Assembly: GCA_002347645.1 (NCBI GenBank) | Contig: DDYF01000055.1 | Span: forward strand, 1 to 32,434 | Length of the DNA: 32,434 nt | Source of the DNA: Thermoleophilia bacterium UBA2241 | Lineage (GTDB): Bacteria > Actinomycetota > Thermoleophilia > UBA2241 | Reading direction: 5' to 3' | Part shown: positions 6,499-14,830 of the stretch, piece after piece | Layout: every line of letters starts with the position of its first letter | Position numbering within the stretch: the first letter of the stretch is position 1 | Program-made: the position numbers and the translations under genes | Notes under the pieces: model-generated | The model's database searches: none | Told to the model about the DNA's origin: nothing | What the model saw: the letters and a program-made list of their open reading frames with translations, nothing else

Positions 6499-8040
6499 GT
6501 GAGCCCCCGACCCGCCACCTTCGACGACCTCAGGCGCCGACGCTGGGAACTGCTGGCGCTCACCAGCGTCGGCGCCTTCGTGAACCCGTTTCTCGGGGCG
6601 GTGACCTCGGTCGCCCTGCCGGCTATCAGCGCCGACCTCGGTCTGAGCTTCAGCACCTCGATGTGGGTGCAGGCCGCCTACCTCATCGTCATGGCGGTCC
6701 TGCTCATCCCGCTTGGCCGGCTCGCCGACGAACGTGGCCGCGTGCTCTTCTACCTGCTCGGCATGGTCGTGTTCGCGGCCGGGTCGCTCCTGTGCGCCGT
6801 GAGCCCCGGAGGCACCTGGCTGATCGGCGCACGCGGCCTGCAGGGCGCGGGAGCGGCTCTGCTCGGCGCGACCGCGGTGGCGATCGTCACCGCGGCGTTC
6901 CCGCCGCAGGAGCGCGGGCGCGCCCTCGGCATCAACGTCGCCGCGGTGTACCTGGGCCTGAGCGTCGGCCCGCCGGTAGGGGGCGTCCTGACAGACGCCT
7001 TCGGGTGGCAGTCGATCTTCCTCGTCAACGTTCCCATGGGCGTGGCCGTGGTCCTCTGGGGCTGGCGCCTGCTGCCGCGCGACGAAGGCGCGGCCCCGCG
7101 GGTCTCGCGCCCGGACGTCGCCGGGGCGGCCCTGCTGGGCGGCTTCCTCATCTGCCTGCTGGTTCCGCTGACCTTCGCCCCGCAGTGGGGGTGGGTCGGT
7201 GCGCGCAGCCTCGCCCTCCTGCTGCTGGCTGTCGCGTTCCTCGTTGCCTTCGTGCTCGTGGAGCGCCGCACCTCCGACCCGCTGGTGGACCTCGACCTTC
7301 TCGTGCACAACCGGCTCTTCGCGGCCGCGAACACGGCTGCGCTGCTCAACTACATGGCCCTGTTCGCGATCAGCATGCTCACCGCCGTGTTCCTGCAGGT
7401 GGTGCAGGGGAGGTCGGCGGCGCTGACGGGGTGGATCATGCTCAGCCAGCCCCTCATGCAGACGGCGTTGGCGCCGGTCGCCGGCCGTCTCAGCGACCGC
7501 GTGGGCTCGCGCGTGCTGGCGACGGGGGGCATGGTCCTGACGGCCGTCGGCATGCTGCTGCTGGGCGCGCTGCCCGCGGACGCGGGATTGCCGCGACTGA
7601 TCGCCAGTCTCGCCGTCGTCGGGGTCGGCATGGCCGCGTTCAGCGCCCCCAACACGAGCGCGGTCATGGGGAGCGTCGGGCGCCACCAGCTCAGCCTGGC
7701 GGGGGCGTTCCTGAGCACGATGCGGTCGGCCGGGATGGCGCTCAGCGTCGCCGTACTCGGAGGCATCGCCGCCAGCCGACTGGGGCGTGTCGGCGGGCAG
7801 GTGATCTTCGGGAACGGTGCCACCGGGTCCGCCGCTCAGGCGGCGAACGTGGCGGCGGACTTCGCGCAGGGCTACAGCTATGCGATGTACACGGGCGCGG
7901 CGCTCGCCGCGTTCGGTGCCCTGGTGTCGCTCACGCGCGGTCCGCACGGCGGCACGGTGCCCGAAACGCACGGCGGCACCGGGCCGGCCGGGCCGCCGGC
8001 GCCGGCAGTGGCCGACGACGTGTCCGCGTCGGGGGATTGA
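6499..8040 (+). CDS. MFS exporter, DHA2 (EmrB/QacA) family
   Basis: A 513-residue integral membrane protein with about 14 hydrophobic helices. Signatures are the motif A loop GRLADERGRVLFY between helices 2 and 3, the drug-exporter motif C GPPVGGVL in helix 5, and QSIFLVNVPMGV after it. Such proteins export drugs, dyes or metabolites by proton antiport. The substrate is not readable from sequence. The last 30 residues are a hydrophilic Gly/Thr/Pro/Ala tail encoded partly by a short direct repeat (two copies of CGCACGGCGGCAC near 7944 and 7969). GTG 6499 is supported by the leaderless promoter geometry. The Nudix gene follows after 9 nt, so the two likely share a transcript. Confidence 0.92.
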   Translation: MSPRPATFDDLRRRRWELLALTSVGAFVNPFLGAVTSVALPAISADLGLSFSTSMWVQAAYLIVMAVLLIPLGRLADERGRVLFYLLGMVVFAAGSLLCAVSPGGTWLIGARGLQGAGAALLGATAVAIVTAAFPPQERGRALGINVAAVYLGLSVGPPVGGVLTDAFGWQSIFLVNVPMGVAVVLWGWRLLPRDEGAAPRVSRPDVAGAALLGGFLICLLVPLTFAPQWGWVGARSLALLLLAVAFLVAFVLVERRTSDPLVDLDLLVHNRLFAAANTAALLNYMALFAISMLTAVFLQVVQGRSAALTGWIMLSQPLMQTALAPVAGRLSDRVGSRVLATGGMVLTAVGMLLLGALPADAGLPRLIASLAVVGVGMAAFSAPNTSAVMGSVGRHQLSLAGAFLSTMRSAGMALSVAVLGGIAASRLGRVGGQVIFGNGATGSAAQAANVAADFAQGYSYAMYTGAALAAFGALVSLTRGPHGGTVPETHGGTGPAGPPAPAVADDVSASGD

Positions 8041-8049
8041 CGAGTCCGC

Positions 8050-8646
8050 ATGCCTGCGATCAGCGCCGGGATCCTTCTGTACCGCCAGCGTCCAGAGGCG
8101 CGTGAGGGTGACATCGGTGCGGGCGGTGCTTTGGAGGTCCTTCTCGTGCACCCCGGCGGGCCGTACTGGGCGAAGAAGGACGCCGGCGCGTGGAGCATCC
8201 CCAAGGGCGAGGCGGAGCCGGACGAGCTGGGGGAGGCGCGGCCGGTGCCGGCGCGGGACGCCGCGTGGCGGCGTCCCGCGCCGGCCAAGCCGCGCCTCCG
8301 CGCCGCCGCGGCCGACCTGCTCGCTGTCGCCAAGCGCGAGTTCCGCGAGGAGACCGGGTTCGACCCCGACGCGCTGGCCGCGCCCGGCGCCGCCTACGCT
8401 CCGCTCGGCGGCGTCAAGCAGCGCGGCCACAAGATCGTGTACGTGTGGGCGCTCGAGGGCGACTACGACCCCGGCACGCTGCGGAGCAACGAGTTCGAGA
8501 TGGAATGGCCGCCGCGCTCGGGCCGGACGGCGCGGTTTCCCGAGGTCGACCGCGCGGCGTGGTTCGACATCGCGACCGCGCGCGAGAAGATCGTTGCCGC
8601 CCAGCGCCGCTTCCTCGACGACGTGCTGGTCCTCGCCGGGGAATAG
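8050..8646 (+). CDS. Nudix hydrolase with an inserted palindromic segment
   Basis: The 198-residue protein resembles the Nudix group that starts SAGILLYR...LEVLLVHPGGPYWAKKDAGAWSIPKGE. The Nudix box (GX5EX7REUXEEXGU) is interrupted: GEAEPDE (53-59) and DLLAVAKREFREETGF (89-104) would join perfectly, but 29 residues (60-88, rich in Ala, Arg and Pro) lie between them. The inserted DNA (8227-8313) is an inverted repeat. The metal-binding REFREET glutamates remain. Nudix enzymes hydrolyse nucleoside diphosphate-linked substrates; the exact substrate is unknown, and whether the interrupted box still folds is open. ATG 8050 lies 9 nt after the MFS stop, so it is probably cotranscribed. Confidence 0.88.
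   Translation: MPAISAGILLYRQRPEAREGDIGAGGALEVLLVHPGGPYWAKKDAGAWSIPKGEAEPDELGEARPVPARDAAWRRPAPAKPRLRAAAADLLAVAKREFREETGFDPDALAAPGAAYAPLGGVKQRGHKIVYVWALEGDYDPGTLRSNEFEMEWPPRSGRTARFPEVDRAAWFDIATAREKIVAAQRRFLDDVLVLAGE
8232..8299. repeat. Palindromic element inside the Nudix coding sequence
   Basis: Inner arms 8248-8264 and 8268-8284 are a perfect 17-bp inverted repeat with a 3-nt loop. Outer arms 8232-8241 and 8290-8299 add 10 perfect pairs across a small internal loop. The whole 68-nt structure sits inside the 87-nt in-frame insertion that splits the Nudix box. No second copy was noticed in the window. Confidence 0.85.
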
Positions 8647-8695
8647 GACCGATGGGCGCCCCCCTGTGCCGTTCGACGCGTCTTGCGTCCTGGGG

Positions 8696-8735
8696 TATAC
8701 TCCCGCCGCCATATAAGCAGGAGCTGCGAGCTCCT
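8696..8735 (+). promoter_or_regulatory. infC promoter and leader hairpin
   Basis: TATACT (8696-8701) is a strong -10; a weak -35 TTCGAC lies 18 nt upstream (8672-8677). Transcription would begin near 8708, giving an infC leader of about 157 nt. Near its 5' end AGGAGCT (8719-8725) and AGCTCCT (8729-8735) form a perfect 7-bp hairpin with a 3-nt loop. In other bacteria infC-rpmI-rplT leaders are controlled by L20 or by transcription attenuation; the length and structure fit such control, but the mechanism here is inferred. Confidence 0.6.
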
Positions 8736-8864
8736 CACCCTGCGCCCACGCTGGCCGACAGGGTCTCGAAGACAACGTCTCCGATGTCGAAAGGAGAACG
8801 CGAGGGCTCGCTACGGCGACCCCTTTTTGCTATGGGAAGACCTTTTTCGCCGAGAGACAGATTC

Positions 8865-9389
8865 ATGAGGGACCGGGCCAACGAGCCCCGGATCCGCATC
8901 AACGACGGCATCACGGTGCCGCAGGTCCGGCTCATCGATGAGAAGGGCCAGCAACTCGGAATAAAGCCGATCAGGTTCGCTCAGGAGTACGCCGCCGAGC
9001 ACAACCTCGATCTCGTCGAAGTCGCCGCCCAGGCCGACCCGCCGGTTTGCCGGGTGATGGACTTCAGCAAGTACCGCTACGAACTCGAGCAGAAGGCCAA
9101 GCAGGCACGCAAGCACCAGAGCCAGATCGTCATCAAGGAGATCAAGTTCCGACCGAAGGTCGGACAGCACGATTACGAGACGAAGAAGGGTCACGTGCTT
9201 CGCTTCTTGAAGCACAAGGACAAGGTGAAGGTCACGATCATGTTCCGCGGCCGCGAGATGGTCCACCCCGAGAGGGGAGAGGCGCTGCTCCTGCGTCTGG
9301 CGGAGGACGTCAAGGAGTTCGGCGTCATCGAGTCAAAGCCGCTCCAGGACGGGCGCAACATGGTCATGATGCTGGGGCCGACCAAGTAG
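8865..9389 (+). CDS. infC: Translation initiation factor IF-3
   Basis: IF-3 binds the 30S subunit, keeps 50S away and checks start-codon pairing. The 174-residue product from ATG 8865 has the N-terminal domain opening RINDGITVPQVRLIDEKGQQLG, the lysine-rich linker YELEQKAKQARKHQ, and the C-terminal domain with EIKFRPKVGQHDYETKKGH and VTIMFRGREM. The start is uncertain: in-frame ATGs at 8832 and 8784 would add Arg-rich residues, and AAAGGAG at 8790-8796 sits between these. I prefer 8865 because family homology begins just after it. The gene heads the operon with rpmI, rplT, a SpoU methyltransferase, pheS and pheT. Confidence 0.95.
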   Translation: MRDRANEPRIRINDGITVPQVRLIDEKGQQLGIKPIRFAQEYAAEHNLDLVEVAAQADPPVCRVMDFSKYRYELEQKAKQARKHQSQIVIKEIKFRPKVGQHDYETKKGHVLRFLKHKDKVKVTIMFRGREMVHPERGEALLLRLAEDVKEFGVIESKPLQDGRNMVMMLGPTK

Positions 9390-9496
9390 CGGCGCCGGCG
9401 AAGCGGGGCGCCGCGGTGTCGGCGCCGTTCACGACAGGTGCAGCGTCACCGCGCGGGTATCCCGGCGCGTGAAGAGGCAGCAGGAGGCAGGTGCGT

Positions 9497-9694
9497 ATGC
9501 CCAAGATGAAGACCCATAGCGCTTCCAAGAAGCGCTTCCGTTTGACCGGCAGCGGCAAGCTGGTCCGCCGGCGTGCGTTCAAGAGCCACCTTCTCGAACA
9601 CAAGACGGCGAAGCGTAAGCGCAAGATGCGCAAGTTCGACGACGTCTCCAGGGCCGACTCCAGAGAGATCCGGCGCCTTCTCGGTCTTCGCTAG
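9497..9694 (+). CDS. rpmI: 50S ribosomal protein L35
   Basis: A 65-residue, very basic protein opening MPKMKTHSASKKRFRLTGSGK, the standard L35 start, with RRRAFKSHLLEHK and KRKRKMRK later. ATG 9497 is chosen over the in-frame GTG 9491 because AGGAGG (9482-9487) has a 9-nt spacing to the ATG but only 3 nt to the GTG, and because the family begins MPKMKTH. It lies 107 nt after infC and 18 nt before rplT, in the conserved infC-rpmI-rplT order. Confidence 0.97.
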   Translation: MPKMKTHSASKKRFRLTGSGKLVRRRAFKSHLLEHKTAKRKRKMRKFDDVSRADSREIRRLLGLR

Positions 9695-9712
9695 AGTAGC
9701 GGGAGTACAGAC

Positions 9713-10075
9713 ATGTCTCGAGTGAAACGAAGCGTCGGCGCGCGCAAGAAGCGCCGCAAGGTCCTCGACCAGGCCAAGGGCTACCGCGCGACCAAGAACT
9801 CCAGCTACAAGCGCGCCAAGGAGCAGGTCCAGCGCAGCATGCAGTACGCGTATCGCGACCGCCGCGTGCGCAAGCGCGAGTTCCGCCGCCTCTGGATCGT
9901 ACGCATCAACGCCGGAGCCCGCGAGAACGGCCTCTCCTACAACCAATTCATGCACGGGCTGCAGCTCGCCCACGTCGAGCTCGACCGCAAGATCCTCGCC
10001 GATCTGGCGGTCACCGATCCGACCTCCTTCGCGTCGCTCGTCGACCAGGCGCGCGAAGCCCTCAAGGCGGCGTAA
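9713..10075 (+). CDS. rplT: 50S ribosomal protein L20
   Basis: A 120-residue basic protein with the L20 hallmarks: MSRVKRSVGARKKRRKVLDQ, AKGYRATKNSSYKRAKEQ, YRDRRVRKREFRRLWIVRIN and NGLSYNQFMHGL. L20 binds 23S rRNA early in 50S assembly and in several bacteria represses its own operon by binding the mRNA leader. It follows rpmI after 18 nt, with a GGGAGT site upstream. The length is normal (117-120). Confidence 0.97.
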   Translation: MSRVKRSVGARKKRRKVLDQAKGYRATKNSSYKRAKEQVQRSMQYAYRDRRVRKREFRRLWIVRINAGARENGLSYNQFMHGLQLAHVELDRKILADLAVTDPTSFASLVDQAREALKAA

Positions 10076-10104
10076 GCGCCGCCGGGCGGGCGAAGCGCAC
10101 GAGG

Positions 10105-11115
10105 GTGGGCGAAGAGCTTGGGGTTTTAGGGGAACCGATCACCAGCCTGCAGAACGCCGTCGTCAAGCGGGCGGCGGGTCTGCGGGTTCGAAAGTTCCGC
10201 GAGCGCGAAGGCGCCTTCCTGGCGGAAGGCGCCGACCTCGTCGCGGCCGGCATCGCTGCCGGCCATCGTCCGCAGGTCGTCTTCGTGCGCTGCGGCAGCG
10301 CCGCCGCGGCGGCCGCCGTGGGCGGCGACCCCGGCGGCGCGACGCGGCCCGACGATGGGGCAGTGCTGCCCGCCGCGCAGAGTGCGCCCGTCCCGGCGGC
10401 GCTCGCCGGTCTTGTCGTCTACCCCGTCGCCGACCGTGTCGCGGCGAAGATCTCGACCCTCGAGACGGCGCCGGACGTCATGGCGGTCTTCCCGCGGCCG
10501 GCGCGCGTCCCGCTGGTCGCGCTGCGTGGCGCCGAGCAGGGCGAGGAAGGTGCGGCGGGTGCGGGCGCCCCTGAGCCTGCGGGACCCGGCACGCTCGTGG
10601 TGTACGCCGACCGCATCGCCGACCCCGGCAACATGGGCACCCTGCTCCGCGCGGCGGCCGCCTTCGGCGCCGCCGCGCTCGTCGCGGCGCCGGGGTCGGT
10701 CGACCTGTTCGGTCCGAAGACCGTGCGCGCCAGCATGGGCGCCGTCTTCGCCCTGCCGCTCTATCAGGACATCGGCCTCGCCGAGGTCGTCGCCCGTCTC
10801 GCGATGGAGCGGGTCTACGGGCTGGTCGCCCACGGGGGAGTGCCGCTGGGCGATGCCGAGCTCTTTCGGCCGGCAGTGCTCTGCGTGGGCGCCGAGCGCG
10901 CCGGCCTTGCCTCCGAGACCCTCGCGCAGGTGACCGAGGTGGTGACGATCGAGCTCGCGCCGGCGCCCTCCGCCGCGCGGGCCGCCGCCGGCCGCCCGCC
11001 GGCCGTCGAGTCGCTGAACGCCGGCGTCGCCGGCGCCATTGCGCTATACGAGTTCGCGCGCCGAGGACGCGCCGCGGCAGACCGCCCCGCGGGCCCCGCG
11101 CCCGAGAAAGGATGA
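10105..11115 (+). CDS. SpoU/TrmH-family RNA 2'-O-methyltransferase
   Basis: An S-adenosylmethionine-dependent RNA ribose methyltransferase with a trefoil knot, probably acting on 23S rRNA. The N-terminal substrate-binding domain begins ITSLQNAVVKRAAGLRVRKFREREG. The three SpoU motifs are DRIADPGNMGTLLRAAAAFG, CVGAERAGLASETL and VESLNAGVAGAIALYEF. At 336 residues it is 60-70 longer than usual because of Ala/Gly/Pro-rich stretches near residues 72-98, 148-164 and 285-297. GTG 10105 is the likely start, 29 nt after rplT; a Shine-Dalgarno is not obvious. The same gene (tsnR) occupies this place in mycobacteria. The stop overlaps the pheS start region. Confidence 0.9.
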   Translation: MGEELGVLGEPITSLQNAVVKRAAGLRVRKFREREGAFLAEGADLVAAGIAAGHRPQVVFVRCGSAAAAAAVGGDPGGATRPDDGAVLPAAQSAPVPAALAGLVVYPVADRVAAKISTLETAPDVMAVFPRPARVPLVALRGAEQGEEGAAGAGAPEPAGPGTLVVYADRIADPGNMGTLLRAAAAFGAAALVAAPGSVDLFGPKTVRASMGAVFALPLYQDIGLAEVVARLAMERVYGLVAHGGVPLGDAELFRPAVLCVGAERAGLASETLAQVTEVVTIELAPAPSAARAAAGRPPAVESLNAGVAGAIALYEFARRGRAAADRPAGPAPEKG

Positions 11116-11117
11116 CC

Positions 11118-12209
11118 ATGGACGACGCCGACCTGCAGGTGCTCAAGGAGCGCGCGCCCGCGCTCGCGGCCCTGTACACGACGGGCCGCGAGGCGATCGC
11201 GCGCGCCGCCGACCTCGCCGCCCTCGAGCAGGTGCGTGTCTCCACGCTGGGCCGCAAGTCGGCGCTCACCGAGGTGCTGCGCTCCATCTCCACCGCGCCG
11301 CCCGAGCAGCGTCCGTTGTTGGGTAAGGGCGGCAACCTGGTGCGCCGCGAGCTCGAGGCGCTCGTCGAGGCCCGCGAGTCGGAGCTGAAGCGGGACGCCC
11401 TGAGCGCCTCGCTCGAACACGAGCGCATCGACGTCACTCTTCCCGGTCAGCCGTTCCCCGCCGGTCACGAGCACCTCATCAGCCAGACGATGCGCGAGGT
11501 CGAAGACATCTTCATCGGCCTGGGGTACAGCATCGCCGAGGGGCCCGAGGTCGAGCTCGACTACTACAATTTCACGGCGTTGAACACGCCGCCGAGCCAC
11601 CCGGCGCGCTCGGCCCACGACACCTTCTGGGTGCGGGAACCGCGCGGGCCCATGCCCGAGGCCGTGGTCGACGCCGACCGCGGCGTGCTCCTGCGCACGC
11701 ACACGTCGCCCGTGCAGGTGCGCGTCATGGAGCAGCAGGAGCCCCCGGTCTACGTGGTCTGCTTGGGCAAGGTCTATCGGCGCGACAGCGACGCGACGCA
11801 CACGCCCATGTTCCACCAGGTCGAGGGTCTGGTGGTCGACGAGGGGATCACGCTGGCCGACCTCAAGGGGACCGTCCACACCTTCACCGAGGAGTTCTTC
11901 GGCGGCGACCGCGCCATCCGCGTGCGTCCGCACTTCTTTCCCTTCACCGAGCCCAGCATCGAGGTCGACGTCAGCTGCGAGCTCTGCGGCGGCAAGGGCT
12001 GCCGTTCGTGCAAGCACTCCGGGTGGCTCGAGATCATGGGCGCCGGCATGGTCGACCCGAACGTCTACGGCTTCGTGGGGTACGACCCGGAGAAGGTCAG
12101 CGGCTTCGCCTTCGGCATGGGGGTCGAGCGCATGGCGATGCTCAAGCACGGCATCCCCGACCTGCGCCTGTTCTACGACAACGACGTCCGCTTCCTGCGG
12201 CAGTTCTGA
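11118..12209 (+). CDS. pheS: Phenylalanyl-tRNA synthetase alpha subunit
   Basis: Catalytic subunit of the alpha2-beta2 PheRS, which charges tRNA-Phe. The 363-residue protein has an N-terminal coiled-coil tRNA-binding arm (about 1-95), then the class II core: HPARSAHDTFWV, LRTHTSPVQVR, KVYRRDSDATHTPMFHQVEG (motif 2), and GFAFGMGVERMAMLKHGIPD (motif 3). CELCGGKGCRSCKHSGWLEI adds four cysteines that may bind zinc, a pattern seen in many PheS proteins. AAAGGA (11107-11112) favours ATG 11118; an ATG at 11112 overlaps the previous stop and would add two residues. pheT follows after 15 nt. Confidence 0.96.
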   Translation: MDDADLQVLKERAPALAALYTTGREAIARAADLAALEQVRVSTLGRKSALTEVLRSISTAPPEQRPLLGKGGNLVRRELEALVEARESELKRDALSASLEHERIDVTLPGQPFPAGHEHLISQTMREVEDIFIGLGYSIAEGPEVELDYYNFTALNTPPSHPARSAHDTFWVREPRGPMPEAVVDADRGVLLRTHTSPVQVRVMEQQEPPVYVVCLGKVYRRDSDATHTPMFHQVEGLVVDEGITLADLKGTVHTFTEEFFGGDRAIRVRPHFFPFTEPSIEVDVSCELCGGKGCRSCKHSGWLEIMGAGMVDPNVYGFVGYDPEKVSGFAFGMGVERMAMLKHGIPDLRLFYDNDVRFLRQF

Positions 12210-12224
12210 AAGGGGGAGGACGCG

Positions 12225-14747
12225 ATGAGAGTACCGTTCAGCTGGCTCAGAGAGTACGTCGACTGGCACGGCACGCCCGAGGAGCTCGCCGAGCTGCTCA
12301 CGATGTCGGGGACTGAGGTCGAGGGCATCGAGTGGGTGGGCGCTCCGCGCGACCCCGGGAACCTGAGCCGCTTCGTAGTCGGCAAGGTGCGCACCCGGGA
12401 GAAGCACCCCAACGCCGACAAGCTCAGCCTGTGCACGGTCGACGTCGGCGAGCCCAACGGCGGGGTCAAGCAGATCGTCTGCGGCGCGGACAACTTCCGG
12501 GCCGGCGACGTGGTCGCCGTGTCGATGAGCGGGGCTGTCCTCGAGAACGGCCTCAAGCTCAAGAAGGCCAACCTGCGTGGCGTCGAGAGCGACGGCATGA
12601 TGATGAGCGAGCAGGAGCTGGGGTACGAGGAGAAGAGTCCCGGCATCGTCGTGCTGCCGGCGGACTGGACGGTCGGCGCGCCGCTGCAGGACTACCTGCC
12701 GGTGAGCGAGGCGGTGCTCGATCTCGAGCTCACCTCGAACCGTCCCGACTGCTTCAGCGTCTACGGCATCGCCCGCGAGGTCGCGGCGGCGTCGGGGGCG
12801 AAGCTGGCGCCGCCGCCGACGGCCGGGCCGGCCACGCTGGGCGGCGCCCCAGCCGCCGAGTCGATCGTCGTGCAGGTCGCCGACCCCGACCTCTGCCCGC
12901 GGTACGGGGCGCGTGTGATCCGCGGCATGAAGGCGGCTGACTCGCCGCCCTGGCTCAAGGCGCGGCTCACGCACGCGGGCATGCGGCCCATCAGCAACAT
13001 CGTCGACGTCACCAACTACGTGATGCTCGGCTGGGGCCAGCCCCTGCACGCCTTCGATGCGGGCAAGATCGGCGGCGGCACGCTGATCGCGCGGCGGGCG
13101 AAGCCGGGGGAGAAGATCGTCACCCTGGACGAGGTCGAGCGCACGCTCGACGACGAGATGCTGGTGATCGCCGACGTGGAGAAGCCGCTGGTCATCGCCG
13201 GCGTGTTCGGCGCGGTCGACGCCGAGGTGGACGCGTCGACGACTGACGTGGTCCTCGAGGCGGCTAACTTCAGCGGTCCGAGCATCCTGCGTACCGAGAT
13301 GCACACCGGCATCCGCAGCGAGGCGAGCAATCGCTTCGAGAAGGGCCTCGACTCGAACCTGGTGCCGGGCGGGCTCGACTTCGCCTGCCGGTTGTTCGCC
13401 GAGGTGTGTGGCGGCACGGTGGCGCCGGGCGTGGTCGACGTGTGGGAGGGCGGCGCGGCGGAGCCGCGCCGCCTGACGTACCGGCCGGCGAAGGCCGACG
13501 CCCTGCTCGGCTATGCCGTGCCGGCACGGGAGCAGGCGACCTTCCTGCGCCGGCTGGGGTGCGAGGTCGACGAGACGGGTGCGGCTGCAGCAGGCGGCGG
13601 AGGCTCTCCAGACTCCGGACCCAGGGGGGCCTGGGGCGTTGACGCGCCGAGCTTCCGTCCCGACCTCGAGCGCGAGGTCGACCTCATCGAGGAGGTCGGG
13701 CGCCTGGCCGGCTACGGCAGGGCACCCGAGACGCTGCCCCGGCACCGTACGGCGGGCGGCCTGACGCGGCCGCAGCAGGTGAGGCGGGCCGTGCGGCGCG
13801 CCTTGACGGGCTGCGGCCTCGACGAGGTCATCACCTACTCGTTCGTCGCCGCCGACGCGCTCGACCCCCTCGGCCTGCCGGCTGGGGATCCGCGCCTCGA
13901 CCCCGTGCTCCTGGCCAATCCCATGAGCGCCGACCAGGCGGTGATGCGCACCATGCTGCTGCCCGGGCTGCTCGGCGCGGTGCGCGAGAACATCGACCGG
14001 CTGAACGCGCCGCCCAACCTCTTCGAGATCGGCAGGGTCTACCTGTGGGACGAGCCCGTCCCGGCGCCGGTGCACGCAGCAGAGCCAGGCGCCGTTTTGC
14101 CGCACGAGCCCGAGGTCGTCGGCATCGTCCTCTCCGGGCCGCTCGCGCCGGAGGCGTGGACGGGCGCCGCGCGGTCCGTCGATTTCCACACGCTGAAGGG
14201 CATCGTCGACACGATGCTCGCCGCGGTCCGCCTGCACGGCGAGTACGCACCGCTGGGCGACAATGCGGCGGCGTTCCCGTACCTCCACCCCGGCAAGTCG
14301 GCTCAGGTGAGCGTTCCGGGCGCCGGCGGCACCGGCGTGCTCGGGCAGCTTCGCCCCGACGTCGCAGCGGCGTACGGCATCGACGACCTTGCGGTGTACT
14401 GCGCCACTGTGCTGGGCCATTTCGCGACGGTGGCGCTCGGGACGGTGGCGTTCGAGGACCTCGGGACGTATCCGCCGGCGTCGCAGGACCTCGCCGTGGT
14501 CGTCGCCGGCGAGGTCCCGGCTGCGGCCGTCGTCGAGCAGGCGCGCCGCGCCGGCGGCAAGCTGGTGCGCAGCGTCGGCGTCTTCGACGTCTACGAGGGC
14601 GACCAGGTGCCGAAGGGCATGCGGTCGCTCGCGCTTCGCGTGGTGATGCGCTCGCCCGAGCGCACGCTCACCGAGAAGGACATCGCCACGGTGCGCGCCA
14701 AGATCGTCGGCGCCCTCGAGCGCGAGTTCGGAGCGACGCTGCGCTGA
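12225..14747 (+). CDS. pheT: Phenylalanyl-tRNA synthetase beta subunit
   Basis: Non-catalytic and editing subunit of PheRS, 840 residues. It begins MRVPFSWLREYVDWHG and shows, in order, the EMAP-like tRNA-binding domain (about 45-150, VGKVRTREKHPNADKLSLC), the B3/B4 editing domain (about 210-385, with ISNIVDVTNYVM and QPLHAFDAGKI), B5 (about 405-500), the catalytic-like core, and the C-terminal FDX-ACB domain from about 747 (FEDLGTYPPASQDLAVVV). A Gly/Ala/Ser-rich insertion interrupts B5 near 450-467. AAAGGGGGAGG precedes ATG 12225. A strong hairpin follows the stop. Confidence 0.97.
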   Translation: MRVPFSWLREYVDWHGTPEELAELLTMSGTEVEGIEWVGAPRDPGNLSRFVVGKVRTREKHPNADKLSLCTVDVGEPNGGVKQIVCGADNFRAGDVVAVSMSGAVLENGLKLKKANLRGVESDGMMMSEQELGYEEKSPGIVVLPADWTVGAPLQDYLPVSEAVLDLELTSNRPDCFSVYGIAREVAAASGAKLAPPPTAGPATLGGAPAAESIVVQVADPDLCPRYGARVIRGMKAADSPPWLKARLTHAGMRPISNIVDVTNYVMLGWGQPLHAFDAGKIGGGTLIARRAKPGEKIVTLDEVERTLDDEMLVIADVEKPLVIAGVFGAVDAEVDASTTDVVLEAANFSGPSILRTEMHTGIRSEASNRFEKGLDSNLVPGGLDFACRLFAEVCGGTVAPGVVDVWEGGAAEPRRLTYRPAKADALLGYAVPAREQATFLRRLGCEVDETGAAAAGGGGSPDSGPRGAWGVDAPSFRPDLEREVDLIEEVGRLAGYGRAPETLPRHRTAGGLTRPQQVRRAVRRALTGCGLDEVITYSFVAADALDPLGLPAGDPRLDPVLLANPMSADQAVMRTMLLPGLLGAVRENIDRLNAPPNLFEIGRVYLWDEPVPAPVHAAEPGAVLPHEPEVVGIVLSGPLAPEAWTGAARSVDFHTLKGIVDTMLAAVRLHGEYAPLGDNAAAFPYLHPGKSAQVSVPGAGGTGVLGQLRPDVAAAYGIDDLAVYCATVLGHFATVALGTVAFEDLGTYPPASQDLAVVVAGEVPAAAVVEQARRAGGKLVRSVGVFDVYEGDQVPKGMRSLALRVVMRSPERTLTEKDIATVRAKIVGALEREFGATLR

Positions 14748-14769
14748 CGGCGGACGGGGCGCTGAGCTT

Positions 14770-14811
14770 GCAGGGCGCGGCGGACGGCAGGTACCGTTCG
14801 CCGCGCCCTGC
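14770..14811 (+). terminator. Strong hairpin after pheT
   Basis: Arms 14770-14782 and 14799-14811 pair perfectly over 13 bp, and ACGG/CCGT within the 16-nt loop can extend the structure. It starts 23 nt after the pheT stop and just before the arginine regulatory region. No T-run follows, as is common for terminators in this GC range. Confidence 0.6.
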
Positions 14812-14830
14812 ATCACGTTCAGTCAGACCT

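Noticed and set aside
7943..7985. Short direct repeat at the 3' end of the MFS gene as a CRISPR-like or mobile repeat
   Set aside because: Only two copies about 25 nt apart within a coding tail; most likely a local duplication. No CRISPR array is visible in the window.
10815..14816. A 1333-codon open frame on the minus strand, opposite pheS and pheT
   Set aside because: It mirrors the codon periodicity of very GC-rich genes. The product is a Glu/Val/Arg/Asp/His-rich string with no family match, and the plus strand carries two unmistakable genes.
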